Assembly: GCA_028280345.1 (NCBI GenBank) | Contig: JANQLY010000015.1 | Location: 105,460-169,459, forward strand | Direction of reading: 5' to 3' | DNA length: 64,000 nt | From: Pseudomonadales bacterium | GTDB lineage: Bacteria; Pseudomonadota; Gammaproteobacteria; Pseudomonadales; UBA7239 | Part shown: positions 35,416-44,958 of the stretch, piece by piece | Layout: every line of letters starts with the position of its first letter | Numbering within the stretch: position 1 is the stretch's first letter | Translations under genes and position numbers: made by a program | The notes under the pieces: generated by a model | Databases searched by the model: none | The model's input: only the letters and a program-made list of their open reading frames with translations | Told to the model about the DNA's origin: nothing

Positions 35416-36771
35416 GTGAATACATTACAGTCTATTAATCCGGCAACCCGTGAACTGGTTGGTGAAGTGCCGGTTGCAGATACCTCGCAGATTCAGGTTG
35501 CGGTAAACCGGGCTCACGAAGCGGTTAAAAGCTGGGGTGTGATGTCACTTGAAGAGCGTGCTCAGTGCTTTAAGGATGCGGCGCCAGTAATTCTGGAACA
35601 GGCGGAAGAACTTGGTCGTTTAATCAGCTCTGAAATGGGTCGCCCGCTGGCGATGGCAGTCGGCGAGGCCAAGGGTGTTGGCGGTGCTTTGGCGCACAAG
35701 GTGGATGATATTGCCAAAGCCCTGAGCCCTCACTCGATTGAAGACGATAACGTGCATTCTACATTTTATTACGAATCCCTCGGCGTGTGTGCTGCGATAA
35801 CGCCGTGGAATTTTCCGGTCAATATGATTCAGTGGATGATTGTGCCTGCATTGATGGCAGGTAATGCAGTGGTGATTAAACCATCCGAGCAAACACCATT
35901 GTGTGGTGATCTTTATGTAAAAATCCTGCAACAGTTTTTGCCGGAAGGGGTATTGCAGATTGTGCACGGTGGCAAAGATACCGGGCGTGAACTTGTTAAT
36001 AGCGATGTACAAATGATCGCGTTTACCGGTTCGCGCCGTGCTGGACAACAAATTCTTGCCGATGCGGCCAAAGACTTCAAGCGTATTATTCTTGAACTCG
36101 GTGGCAAGGATCCGCTGATTGTTCTGGAAGATGCTGATGTAGCGGCGGCAGCAAAGTTTGCAGCAACCAACAGTTACTTTAATAGTGGTCAGGTATGCGT
36201 ATCTTCCGAGCGTGTCTATGTGCATGAAAGTATTGCGGAAGAGTTTGAAAAGGGCCTTGTGGAACATACCTCGAAAATCGATGTAGTACCAGGTGACCAG
36301 GAAGGCAGTGGTCTTGGCCCGATGGTGGCAGATTTTCAACGTGAGCACGTAATGCGGCAATTAAACTCGGCGCTGGCAGATGGTGCAGAAAAATTGTTTG
36401 GTGCTGATGAACATCCCGAAGGTTATGTGATGCCGACGGTACTGCGGGTGACAGATGATATGGATATTATGCAGGAAGAGACCTTTGGCCCGATTTCCTG
36501 TGTGCGTCATTACAGCGATATTGATGAATTGATTGAAAAGGTTAATGCTTCTGACTACGGCTTAAGTGCAGTGATTTTTTCCGAGGATATTGATAAGGCC
36601 ACTGCGCTGGCGCGGCGTATTGAAACCGGTATGGTAGGGATTAACAAGGGTTGTAGTGGTGCGGAGGGTACCCCCTGGGTTGGTGCCAAACAAAGTGGTT
36701 ACAGTTATCACGGTGGTGAAGCCGGGCATCGCAACTTTGCCCAGGTCAAAATTGTTAGCACGCCGAAATAA
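35416..36771 (+). CDS. NAD(P)-dependent aldehyde dehydrogenase, succinate-semialdehyde-type
   Basis: A 451-residue aldehyde dehydrogenase that oxidises an aldehyde to the acid. The catalytic C261 is in NSGQVCVSSERVYV and the general base E227 is in LELGGKDP, 34 residues apart as usual. The cofactor site is TPWNFPVN and FTGSRRAG. It is about 40 residues shorter at the N-terminus than the 490-residue family average, which fits the succinate-semialdehyde or NAD-linked short group. The GTG at 35416 is the start, with AAGG 8-11 bases upstream. It stands alone and converges with the next gene, with only 30 bases between the stops. Confidence 0.87.
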   Translation: MNTLQSINPATRELVGEVPVADTSQIQVAVNRAHEAVKSWGVMSLEERAQCFKDAAPVILEQAEELGRLISSEMGRPLAMAVGEAKGVGGALAHKVDDIAKALSPHSIEDDNVHSTFYYESLGVCAAITPWNFPVNMIQWMIVPALMAGNAVVIKPSEQTPLCGDLYVKILQQFLPEGVLQIVHGGKDTGRELVNSDVQMIAFTGSRRAGQQILADAAKDFKRIILELGGKDPLIVLEDADVAAAAKFAATNSYFNSGQVCVSSERVYVHESIAEEFEKGLVEHTSKIDVVPGDQEGSGLGPMVADFQREHVMRQLNSALADGAEKLFGADEHPEGYVMPTVLRVTDDMDIMQEETFGPISCVRHYSDIDELIEKVNASDYGLSAVIFSEDIDKATALARRIETGMVGINKGCSGAEGTPWVGAKQSGYSYHGGEAGHRNFAQVKIVSTPK

Positions 36772-36801
36772 GTAGTTTATATATTGCCTGGATTCTATGT
36801 G

Positions 36802-39048
36802 TTATAGCTTCCAGCGTAGTGCGTCAAATATATTTGAATAGTCGTCGCTCCAGACAGGTGTGGAGGTTGGTGCGATTGTGTCCCAACCATTTTCTGCCAG
36901 CGCCAGTGATAAGCCGTCGTTCTGTGTGAGAATAAGCCATTGAGAAGCACTCTTTCCTTCTTCCCGGTCACTTTGCGTGATAATCAAATCGGAGCGGCTC
37001 AGGCAATTCAAGGCATATAAATTGCCCTGGTTGCATAATATATGAGTGAAATCCAGATAGTGGTTTGAGATGTTGAACATGATCAAGCCGTTGTCTTTTA
37101 TTTTGTCTGAATAAAGCTGTATAGCTTGCTGTGTAATCAAATGCATCGGTATCGTGCCGCTGGTAAATGCGTCTACAACCAGCAAGTCGTATGATTGGTT
37201 TTCTTCCTTGTTCATAGTTAGCCGTGCGTCACCTTCAATGATGTTAACGGTAACACCCCGTTCACGAGCTTTACTGATAAAACTGAAATAATCGGTGTTC
37301 TCTGCTATGCGAATCACAGTGGGGTCTATTTCAAAAAAAGTGAGTGTTTGCACGTCAGTTAGATAGGTGGGCAGGGAGCCAATACCCAGGCCAATTACGC
37401 CGATATTGGAGGGTTTGTCATTGAAGTAAATGAATATTTGTCCGGCCGGACCACTTGGGTGGTAATAAGCGCCAGGAATATGAGCCAGTTTGGTATTACT
37501 GTTTTGAATGCCGTGCATGGTAATACCATGGTGTAGCATGCGATGTGACCCGGAAGTATTCTCGGATATTATGTGATTGCCGTAAAAGCTTCGCTCGCGG
37601 TGTAATATTGAATCACTGCTGGTGGCATGACTGGCAAGAAAAAAACAGAGCGTAATACTGATAGAGAAAGAAAACCGCTTGTTGATCAGAAGGTAGCAGA
37701 GGAAAAAAGGCAAAACAATAATAAGATACTTACCCATGGTTTGCATGCTGTGAGTAGATATGATGCCATACCTGAGTAGTGCTTCCAGTGTAATGATAGT
37801 AATAACCATGAAGATGACAGGTAACAGACCAGATAAAATTCGGCGTAGCAGGGAAGCAAATACTTCTACTACGTGTCGTCGTTGAGGTAAAAATAGACTG
37901 GCTAGAATTAATGTTATTGGGTATTCAAGAATAGAGTTAAAAATTGCCGGGCTGATAATAGCATTAAAAATACCTCCGAGTGCTCCACCAACTGCAAGAG
38001 ATATATAAAAATTGGTTAAATAAGTAGCAGAAGGTCTCAGCTCGAAAAGCTTGCTGTGAAAAATCATCGATATAACAAATAGCATGAGCAAATGAATCGG
38101 AAAAATTAACCAGACCGGGCTAACAGTTTTGGTAGTCAGTAGTAGCAATACAAGCAAGATCATGCCAGGGGCCAGATTGATGAGCCAGTGCTGCGGGATA
38201 ATCTTGTGCCTTGCAAAACTTAATACCATCGTCAACAGGTAAAGGCTGAGAGGTAGGATCCACAATAAGGGGATAGGAAATAACTCTGTTGTAATATGAG
38301 TGCTCACGCCAAGCATCATGCTGCTTGGAATAAATGCCAGTAGTAACCATTTTCCATATTGTTTGACAGTAGGTGGAGAGCCGGGATTAGTTGGTATAGA
38401 TATAGAATCGAGTGGTTCTTTGCTGGAAAATTTTAGGACTATAAAGCTGCATAGTGCTATCAAGGCAACGAGTAAATAATAGCTTTGTGCCCAGAGTTGA
38501 TGTTGTTGCTCCAGCGTTAACCAGGGTTCGATAATGAGTGGATAAGACAGTAGCCCAAAGAAACTGCCAAAATTGCTGGCAGCATATAAAAAATAAGGAT
38601 CTTGTGCATCTTCAAAGTGGCTGTAAGAGAACCATTTTTGTAGCAGAGGGCTAAGCATGGATAGAATGAAAAATGGGAGCCCTACCGAAAGGCTGAGCAA
38701 AGTCAGAAGAGGTATCATGGGTGATACAGAGTGTTCGGCATTTTCAGTATAGATTGTAGAGACCGGCAACATCAACAAAGGTAGTAGTACCAGAGTAACC
38801 TGCATATACAGCCGCACTTTGAGGTGAGAAATTTTGGAGAGCAAGTGAGCACAGACATAGCCGGAAAGTAATATCAGCTGATAAAACATCATGCAGGTAT
38901 TCCAGACTTGGGGAGCTCCGCCAAAATTAGGCAGAATCAATTTGGCGAACATCGGCTGGATGGAAAAGAGTAAAGTCGATGAAATAAAAATGGTTAGCGA
39001 AAAGAGCAGAATAGTACTAGTGCGCGAAACCGATGAGGGAAGGGACAT
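36802..39048 (-). CDS. Membrane protein with spermidine-synthase-like domain
   Basis: A 748-residue inner-membrane protein. Residues 1-480 hold about twelve transmembrane helices with MFS-like spacing; residues about 510-735 form a spermidine-synthase-like methyltransferase fold with GVIGLGIGSLPTYL, the acidic FFEIDPTVIRIAE, GDARLTM and DLLVVDAFTSGTIP. Fused transporter/spermidine-synthase-like proteins occur widely and their substrate is rarely known. The ATG at 39048 is chosen, 63 bases after the thiolase stop; the frame is open directly to that stop with a TTG at 39111. It is the last gene of the TetR-P450 operon. AT-rich codon use differs from the other operon members, so it may be a later arrival. 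Confidence 0.75.
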   Translation of the reverse strand: MSLPSSVSRTSTILLFSLTIFISSTLLFSIQPMFAKLILPNFGGAPQVWNTCMMFYQLILLSGYVCAHLLSKISHLKVRLYMQVTLVLLPLLMLPVSTIYTENAEHSVSPMIPLLTLLSLSVGLPFFILSMLSPLLQKWFSYSHFEDAQDPYFLYAASNFGSFFGLLSYPLIIEPWLTLEQQHQLWAQSYYLLVALIALCSFIVLKFSSKEPLDSISIPTNPGSPPTVKQYGKWLLLAFIPSSMMLGVSTHITTELFPIPLLWILPLSLYLLTMVLSFARHKIIPQHWLINLAPGMILLVLLLLTTKTVSPVWLIFPIHLLMLFVISMIFHSKLFELRPSATYLTNFYISLAVGGALGGIFNAIISPAIFNSILEYPITLILASLFLPQRRHVVEVFASLLRRILSGLLPVIFMVITIITLEALLRYGIISTHSMQTMGKYLIIVLPFFLCYLLINKRFSFSISITLCFFLASHATSSDSILHRERSFYGNHIISENTSGSHRMLHHGITMHGIQNSNTKLAHIPGAYYHPSGPAGQIFIYFNDKPSNIGVIGLGIGSLPTYLTDVQTLTFFEIDPTVIRIAENTDYFSFISKARERGVTVNIIEGDARLTMNKEENQSYDLLVVDAFTSGTIPMHLITQQAIQLYSDKIKDNGLIMFNISNHYLDFTHILCNQGNLYALNCLSRSDLIITQSDREEGKSASQWLILTQNDGLSLALAENGWDTIAPTSTPVWSDDYSNIFDALRWKL

Positions 39049-39111
39049 GTGGGGGCTGCCTTTGGCTAGTCTTCCGTCTGGAAGACTGATTGGAAGCCCC
39101 GGATTTGGCAA

Positions 39112-40572
39112 TCAGGAGCTTATTAAGTTTATGGCAGCATCGGTGGACAGTTTGATTGTGCGTCCCACCCATTCTTCCTGTTCCATGGAGTCTAGCATGT
39201 TTTCATCGTTGCAGCGCGCATAACAGCGTGTACCATCGACCAGGTCACAAACTGCAAGAGCAGATTTTCCCTGTCTGCTATGTACAACGGTATAGCCGGC
39301 AATGGTTGCGGCGCCACTGGCCTCGTCAGTAATCGTCTTTAAGTCAAGCGCCTCATTATTTGTTGAGCAAGAGTGGTATGTGGTTACAGGTTTGGCAGAA
39401 TATACGGCAAACACATGGTTGGTCATATGCATGCCGACACCACTGATTAGCCCGAAGTCCTTACTATTGTTACGTAATTTTTCTACCATCGTAGCTACTG
39501 AGTGACTGGTGTAATTATTTCCCGGACCACCAAAGTAGGGCAGGCCGCCGGTAATGGTTAGTGGGCGAGAATCGTCTGCGCCAATGCCCAGCGCATCTTT
39601 AGTAAAGTTAAGCGAACTGCTAAAACAGGAATACAGATCAAGATGAGCAATATCATCAATGCCAACGCCTGCCATCGTTAATGCTTGCTGACTGGCGTGT
39701 TTCATGGAAGGGCAATGCCAGAGTTCCGGACGTTGGGCAATGTAGGGGGGTTCTTTTGCATAGCCCCAGCCATGTAAATACACGCGACGCTCTTGAGGAA
39801 TATTCAGTTCTTCAGCAACTTTGTGACTGGTAACAATCACCGCTGCAGCCATGTCCACATCCATAAAGGCCATGGTATTTTTTGTGAACGGGTAGGCCAC
39901 CATGCGATTGTTGTCGTTGATATCAAACAACTCGTCGCCACTATAGGATTTTTGAAACCAGGCCTTGGGGTTGTTGGCGGCAACCTTACTCAATGCGGCC
40001 ATCATGTTGGCTTGTTGGTGACGATTTGCTTCATGGGACAGCCCCAGGTGGGCACGTCTGGCGGAATCGAGTAGTGCAAATGTAGTGTAGGCCTGAAAAA
40101 CCTCGTGGGCCATTTCGGACGGGTGAAACGGGTCTTCAAAAGGCGGTGCGGCTTTTTTTTCAGCTTTGGGCCAGGCTAATTTGCGTTCCTCTTTTTTTGC
40201 ACGCTTGCGCGTAGCGAAGGATTCGGCACCTGCGATCAGAACAGCGTCGCGCTTGCCAGCAAGAATGTTTTCAGCGGCTTCATTGATAAAGCGCTGTGGG
40301 TGGGTGCCACTTAAACCCGATAACTTACGTTCGCCATCTTTGAGGCCAAGTTTGTCAGCCAGTTTTACTGGTAAATCGTCGTACGACCAGCTAAGGCTTA
40401 ACACCGAATCGAGTTCATCAATGCGCTTTAGGATTTCGCTGTTGCCGCTGTCCTGTGCAGCCGCCAGTGCAACTTGCATGCACTGTTCGATAGGTTCCGG
40501 TGCATCACCGTTTTCCGGGCGGCAGGTTTGTTGTGCAACACCAATAATGCAGGGGGTGAGTTCATTCATCAT
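39112..40572 (-). CDS. Thiolase-like protein with extra C-terminal domain (TLP1-like)
   Basis: A 486-residue thiolase-superfamily protein. The usual active-site Cys near residue 90 is missing (LSGTHPQRFINEAAE instead of CxSG). A SCP-x-like DLYSCFSSS and GGLPYFGGPGNNYTSHSVA are present. Residues about 405-486 form an added domain (TIAGYTVVHSRQGKSALAV and VDGTRCYARC) resembling the extra C-terminal domain of mycobacterial thiolase-like protein 1. Without the nucleophilic Cys it is unlikely to be a normal thiolase; an aldolase-type or binding role is possible, by analogy with steroid aldolases. It starts directly after the stop of the EEP gene, with GGAG upstream, so the two are translationally coupled. 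Confidence 0.8.
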   Translation of the reverse strand: MMNELTPCIIGVAQQTCRPENGDAPEPIEQCMQVALAAAQDSGNSEILKRIDELDSVLSLSWSYDDLPVKLADKLGLKDGERKLSGLSGTHPQRFINEAAENILAGKRDAVLIAGAESFATRKRAKKEERKLAWPKAEKKAAPPFEDPFHPSEMAHEVFQAYTTFALLDSARRAHLGLSHEANRHQQANMMAALSKVAANNPKAWFQKSYSGDELFDINDNNRMVAYPFTKNTMAFMDVDMAAAVIVTSHKVAEELNIPQERRVYLHGWGYAKEPPYIAQRPELWHCPSMKHASQQALTMAGVGIDDIAHLDLYSCFSSSLNFTKDALGIGADDSRPLTITGGLPYFGGPGNNYTSHSVATMVEKLRNNSKDFGLISGVGMHMTNHVFAVYSAKPVTTYHSCSTNNEALDLKTITDEASGAATIAGYTVVHSRQGKSALAVCDLVDGTRCYARCNDENMLDSMEQEEWVGRTIKLSTDAAINLISS

Positions 40573-41526
40573 CTAGACTCCAATAACAGCGATAACAGGC
40601 AAATGGTCCGAGCCAATATCGGATCCTTTACCTATAGAAATAAATTGCAGGGATTTTGAAACAAGAATATGGTCGATGGCAATTTTTGGCATCAGAGGTT
40701 TATTGGGCCAGGTGGCCGGTGTTAATAAATGAACCTGGGCATCAAGTTGTTCAAGCATCTGATGGAATACCGGTGACCACAGTGTGATATTAAAATCGCC
40801 GCTGGTGATTGTGGCGTTATCCTGGTGATCAATAAACTCGGGCAGACGTAGCAACAACTCATTGCGAATATCGTGGCCGCCTTGTGGAATGGGCGGCACC
40901 GGATGCAGGGCAAGGAAGTTGATTGACTGCTGCGGCAACTTTATGGTGCTGCTGATGACACCAAAGTGATAGCCGTGTAAATCGACAAAGCGGCTTGATT
41001 CAATCGGATAGCGTGAGTAAATACCAATACCAGCCGGTGTATTTTCAGGTAATAAAAAGTAGTGGGGGTAATAGTGTTTCAGTTGTGGATGCAGGAATGC
41101 TTTTTGTGCATGGGACAGTTCGATAATACTTAACAAGTCGGGCTGTTCGTTGAGAATAAAATCGAGGATGCGCTGATGTTCTGTGTTTGCACTATTGGTG
41201 TTGATAGTGATGACTTTGAGTAGTTGTTTATCTGTTTTGCTCGTGCCGAGGGTTACCTGCTGATTGCTAATCAATAGCCACAGCGGGATAAAGCTGATCA
41301 ATAACGCGCTGCCGGATAAAACCGTTAACCAGCGTTTGCGAAAATAAAACAGCGCGGCGATAAAAATAACAGCGCTAAAGACCATATAGTAGGACTGAAA
41401 ATGGTTAAGTAGATCGAGTGCATAGTGATTGGCAGGCAGTTTGCCCACCGTTGCAAACACCGGAATGGCCGCAGCAAGGTAATAGCTGCGAACTTCCAGT
41501 AATTGTTTTATTCTTGAGTGGTTCAA
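40573..41526 (-). CDS. Endonuclease/exonuclease/phosphatase-family membrane protein
   Basis: A 317-residue protein with three transmembrane helices in the first 90 residues and an EEP-fold domain after them. Family motifs visible are INTNSAN, PDLLSIIELSH with the metal-binding Glu, LHPVPPIP, SGDFNITLWSP and the C-terminal IGSDHLPVIAVI with the catalytic Asp-His. Members act as nucleases, phosphatases or sphingomyelinase-like enzymes. The domain should face the periplasm. It stops directly before the thiolase-like gene and starts 33 bases after the crotonase gene. Its place in a lipid operon hints at a lipid-phosphate substrate, but this is inference. Confidence 0.8.
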   Translation of the reverse strand: MNHSRIKQLLEVRSYYLAAAIPVFATVGKLPANHYALDLLNHFQSYYMVFSAVIFIAALFYFRKRWLTVLSGSALLISFIPLWLLISNQQVTLGTSKTDKQLLKVITINTNSANTEHQRILDFILNEQPDLLSIIELSHAQKAFLHPQLKHYYPHYFLLPENTPAGIGIYSRYPIESSRFVDLHGYHFGVISSTIKLPQQSINFLALHPVPPIPQGGHDIRNELLLRLPEFIDHQDNATITSGDFNITLWSPVFHQMLEQLDAQVHLLTPATWPNKPLMPKIAIDHILVSKSLQFISIGKGSDIGSDHLPVIAVIGV

Positions 41527-41559
41527 TTTGGCTGATTGCTTGGTGTTGCGATTTGTGTG

Positions 41560-42369
41560 TTATTTGCCTTGCCACTCCGGCTTGCGTTTTTCTGCAAAGG
41601 CTTTTGGTCCTTCCTTTGCATCCTCACTGCTGAATACTTTTGTGCTCAGCTGCGATTCGATTTTATAGGCATCGCGCATGGTTTCCTTAAGGCCACGCAA
41701 CACACTTTCCTTGGTGGCTTGTACCGCGAGTGGTGCATTAACTGTTATGCGTCTGGCCCAGTCATAGGCTTTATTAAGCAACTCACCCTCTTCAACAATT
41801 TCGTTAAGCAAGCCGAGTTCCAGTGCCCGTTGCGCCGGGAATTTCTCGGCAGTTAGCAGAAACTCCATGGCGGCAGGGAAGTTCAATTGTCGCGGCAGTC
41901 GTACGGTGGTGCCACCGCCGGCAAACAAGCCCTGTTTGGGTTCCATAACCCCAAAGCTGGCGTTCTCGGTGGCAATGCGAATATCAACCCCGCCGAGCAT
42001 TTCCATACCACCTGCCACACAGGGGCCGTTGACTGCAGCGATAATGGGCTTGTAGATTTTTGAGTTGCGCAATACGGCCTCAACGGCGTCAGTTAATCTG
42101 CAACCGTCAATTTCATCAACGCCGCCTTCGGCAATCTGTTTCTGCAGTTTGGTGACCTGGGGAATAAAAGTCTTTAGGTCAGCTCCGGCCATAAAGTTTT
42201 GTCCGACGCCGGTGATAATGGCTACCCAGGCATCATCATCTTCGTTAAAGTCGCGCCAGGCTTTGGCGAGATCGCGGAAATGATAGATATCACAGGAGTT
42301 TTTAGCTTCCGGGCGATCAATCGTAATCAATACAATATGTTCGTCATTTTTTTCGTAGTGAATGGCCAT
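41560..42369 (-). CDS. Enoyl-CoA hydratase/isomerase family protein (crotonase)
   Basis: A 269-residue crotonase-fold enzyme. It has ITIDRPEAKNSCDIYHFRD, the oxyanion-hole segment NFMAGADLKTF, NGPCVAGGMEMLGGVD with a Glu at the first catalytic position, and FGVMEPKQGLFAGGGTTVRL at the second. The C-terminus FAEKRKPEWQGK is standard. It would hydrate an enoyl-CoA or shift its double bond. It lies 38 bases downstream of the P450 gene, in the TetR-headed operon, and so is likely to act on the CoA ester of a P450-oxidised substrate. Confidence 0.88.
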   Translation of the reverse strand: MAIHYEKNDEHIVLITIDRPEAKNSCDIYHFRDLAKAWRDFNEDDDAWVAIITGVGQNFMAGADLKTFIPQVTKLQKQIAEGGVDEIDGCRLTDAVEAVLRNSKIYKPIIAAVNGPCVAGGMEMLGGVDIRIATENASFGVMEPKQGLFAGGGTTVRLPRQLNFPAAMEFLLTAEKFPAQRALELGLLNEIVEEGELLNKAYDWARRITVNAPLAVQATKESVLRGLKETMRDAYKIESQLSTKVFSSEDAKEGPKAFAEKRKPEWQGK

Positions 42370-42407
42370 AGTAAGTCTCTCGGTCTCTATGAATATAAAC
42401 AGGTTTG

Positions 42408-43556
42408 CTAGCGCAGTTTAATATGCAGTGCGGGTGGTGTGCGTAACACACTGCCCTCAGATGGTGTGTCGCTGAGTAGTTGAGGGTTATCCAGCCGCTG
42501 TAATAAGGCCTGTAGCGCAATTTTTAATTCCTTGCGCGCGAGGTGCATGCCCGGACAGTTTTTAATACCGGGGCCAAAGGTGAGCAAGGGTGGTTTTTGT
42601 TCGCGCTCAAGTATAAATGTATCCGGATCATCGTAGACTGTTTCGTCGTGATGAGCACTGCCGATACCAAAAAAGCACAGTCGATTGGCTTTCAGTGTTT
42701 TGCCGTAAAATTCAAAATCCCTGGTGCCGGTCATGCGCGGCAATGAGAAAACCGGGGTTTCATAGCGAAAGCTTTCCTCAATCGCGCTATCGATAAGTTC
42801 CGGGTTTTGTTGCAGGGTTTGCCACAGATTGTTTTTTAATATGGCATAAAATAGGTTGCCAAGTGCAAGGTAGGTAGTCTCGGCACCAGTGGGTAATAGC
42901 AGGCGTACATGGCTGATAATGTCTTGATTACTTAAGGTTGTACCCTGTAGCTCGGCCTGGGTAAGCTCGGTGATGATATCGTTTTGCGGTTGTTGACGGC
43001 GCTGTTCAATGACTGGCTCGAGATAGTTGGCGAGTGCTTCACCGCATTGTTGAGCAAGCTCGTGGGAGTTTTGATAGGCCAGGATGCCGGCTCCCCATTC
43101 ATGTAGTTGCTGTTCGTCTTCGCGCGGCAAACCCAGCATGCGGATAATCACAAGGATTGGTAGACGAAAGCTAAAGGCAGATTGTAAGTCCACATTGTCT
43201 TCATCAATAAAGCGGTCGATCAGTTCGTGACACAACTGCTCAACCCAGTCGGTATCATAATTGGCAATCGCTTTAAGTTTGAAAGCCGGCATGGTGAGTT
43301 GCCGGTATAGTGCGTGTTCGGGATCAGGGATGGAAATAAAAGTTTTGCCAACCTGTGGCTCCGGGTTAAAAGTATAGACCGTATGGGGTGGAAAATTTTC
43401 GTTATCCTGAAAAGCATCCTTGACCGCATTGTAGGACAGCAACATATAACCATCCTGTCCCATAAAGGTAATTTCCTGCACAGGGGACTTTGTGCGCCAG
43501 CTGCGTAGCAGATCGTGAAATGTCTGTCCGGGTAGCTGGGCTTGAAATAAATCCAT
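42408..43556 (-). CDS. Cytochrome P450, short bacterial type
   Basis: A 382-residue soluble P450. The haem-binding loop is FGPGIKNCPGMHLAR with C334 as iron ligand; the I-helix is LLPTGAETTYLAL, where GAETT supplies the acid-alcohol pair for oxygen activation; EESFR is the ExxR motif. Length and sequence fit class I bacterial P450s that need a ferredoxin and reductase; neither is in this window. It is 24 bases after another P450 gene. A hydroxylase role on a hydrophobic substrate is likely; the exact CYP family cannot be told from sequence by eye. Confidence 0.9.
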   Translation of the reverse strand: MDLFQAQLPGQTFHDLLRSWRTKSPVQEITFMGQDGYMLLSYNAVKDAFQDNENFPPHTVYTFNPEPQVGKTFISIPDPEHALYRQLTMPAFKLKAIANYDTDWVEQLCHELIDRFIDEDNVDLQSAFSFRLPILVIIRMLGLPREDEQQLHEWGAGILAYQNSHELAQQCGEALANYLEPVIEQRRQQPQNDIITELTQAELQGTTLSNQDIISHVRLLLPTGAETTYLALGNLFYAILKNNLWQTLQQNPELIDSAIEESFRYETPVFSLPRMTGTRDFEFYGKTLKANRLCFFGIGSAHHDETVYDDPDTFILEREQKPPLLTFGPGIKNCPGMHLARKELKIALQALLQRLDNPQLLSDTPSEGSVLRTPPALHIKLR

Positions 43557-43580
43557 TGCTGATTCTGTCTCAATGATCTG

Positions 43581-44945
43581 TTAAAGACGCTCAATCAGTA
43601 GTGGCAGATTGTCAACGGGACAGGGTGTTGGCAGTATCTGCGTACCGATGCGGTAACCGGGTTTGAGTTTAAAGCGGTATTTCAATAATAACTGGTGGGT
43701 AAACAGCTTGGCATTCATTTGCGCGAAGTTCATGCCAATGCATTTGTGGGCGCCACCGCCAAACGGGATATATTGAAACGGGTGTTGTTTATGCTCCTGA
43801 CGTTCCGTGCTAAAGCGTTGCGGATCAAAAGTTTCCGGGTTGTTCCAGTATTCGGGCATGCGGTGGTTAAAGCCGGGCACAGTAAATAAAATGGTGTTGG
43901 CTGGAATATGAAAGCCACCCAGCTCGCAATCGCGGATACTACGGCGCAACAGAATCGAGGCGGAAGGATAGAGACGCAAGGCTTCATTAAATGCCATCTC
44001 AATGCCGGGAAGTTTATCCAGATCCTGAAAAGTCACGGTTTCTGTATTTAAAGCGCGGGATTCCTCGCGCAATTCCTCTTGCAAGCGGTGGTTTTCCGCG
44101 AGATGCATTAGCATATGAGAAAGCCCGCTGCTTGTGGTATCGAAGGCTGCAAAAAACAGAAATGACAAATGGTCGATGAGTTCCTGATCAGTAAAGAAGC
44201 TGCCATCGTCACGGGTTTCCTTGACGAGATAGGACATAAAATCCTTGCCATCATGTCGACGGCGGTCTGCGATCAGTGAGCCGAGGTGGTTGGCAATAAA
44301 ACGCTTGCCTTTCTGGCCGTAGTAATAATTCAGTGGCGGAATATCTTTTTTGACAAGGCTCATCATGCCTTTGTCGAGAATCAGCAAAAAAGCATCGGCA
44401 AACTTCCTGGCCTCGCTGCCCATGTTGTCGATACCATAAAAAATCTGTGCGCCAATATTAATCAGTAGTTGTTTGACAAAAGGCATGAACAACACTGACT
44501 GTTGTGTTTGCCATTGCTGTAAAAAGTTGTCAATAATCAGGTTAATACCTTCCGAGTAACCCTGCATGGCATCTGATTTGAAGGCAGTTTGAAAAACACG
44601 GCGGTGTAAACGGTGTTCATCAAAATCTCGAAACAGAATAGCACCGCCAAACCAGATGCCCGTGATGTCCTTATAACCCATTTCGTTGGAGAAGTTTCTT
44701 TCCTTGTCGAGCAGAATGGTTTTTGCATTGTCCGGCCCGAGTGGCATAACTCCTTGCTGGAAACCTATATGAATTCTTGAGGTTAGCCCGTAGTTGTTTT
44801 GATGTTTCTGAACGGTCGTATAGAAATCCTTGTACAGCCAGGGGGTCATGCCAAGTACAGGAATGCCTTTCTTGCCTGGAATATGTAATAAATTTCGATT
44901 GTCGGTATTTGGCAGTTCGGAGTAGTGGGGCAGGCTAATGCTCAT
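43581..44945 (-). CDS. Cytochrome P450, larger type
   Basis: A 454-residue P450 without an N-terminal membrane anchor. The haem loop is FGGGAHKCIGMNFAQ with C402; the I-helix is FLFFAAFDTTSSGL (AxDTTS type); the ExxR motif is NEALRLYPSA; and PQRF precedes the haem loop. The sequence style (PFGGGAHKCIGMNFA) resembles CYP51/CYP120-like bacterial enzymes of sterol or terpenoid oxidation more than camphor-type P450s. It starts 13 bases after the tetR stop, and so shares the transcript with the regulator and the second P450. Two P450s in one operon suggest sequential or alternative hydroxylations. Confidence 0.9.
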   Translation of the reverse strand: MSISLPHYSELPNTDNRNLLHIPGKKGIPVLGMTPWLYKDFYTTVQKHQNNYGLTSRIHIGFQQGVMPLGPDNAKTILLDKERNFSNEMGYKDITGIWFGGAILFRDFDEHRLHRRVFQTAFKSDAMQGYSEGINLIIDNFLQQWQTQQSVLFMPFVKQLLINIGAQIFYGIDNMGSEARKFADAFLLILDKGMMSLVKKDIPPLNYYYGQKGKRFIANHLGSLIADRRRHDGKDFMSYLVKETRDDGSFFTDQELIDHLSFLFFAAFDTTSSGLSHMLMHLAENHRLQEELREESRALNTETVTFQDLDKLPGIEMAFNEALRLYPSASILLRRSIRDCELGGFHIPANTILFTVPGFNHRMPEYWNNPETFDPQRFSTERQEHKQHPFQYIPFGGGAHKCIGMNFAQMNAKLFTHQLLLKYRFKLKPGYRIGTQILPTPCPVDNLPLLIERL

Positions 44946-44958
44946 AAAGAATCAAGCC

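Noticed and set aside
39049..39111. Readthrough fusion of the TLP1-like protein and the membrane protein, which are in the same frame with a single TGA between them
   Set aside because: The 21 codons after the TGA have no domain-like character, and a good membrane start (ATG 39048) follows. Two complete proteins are more likely.
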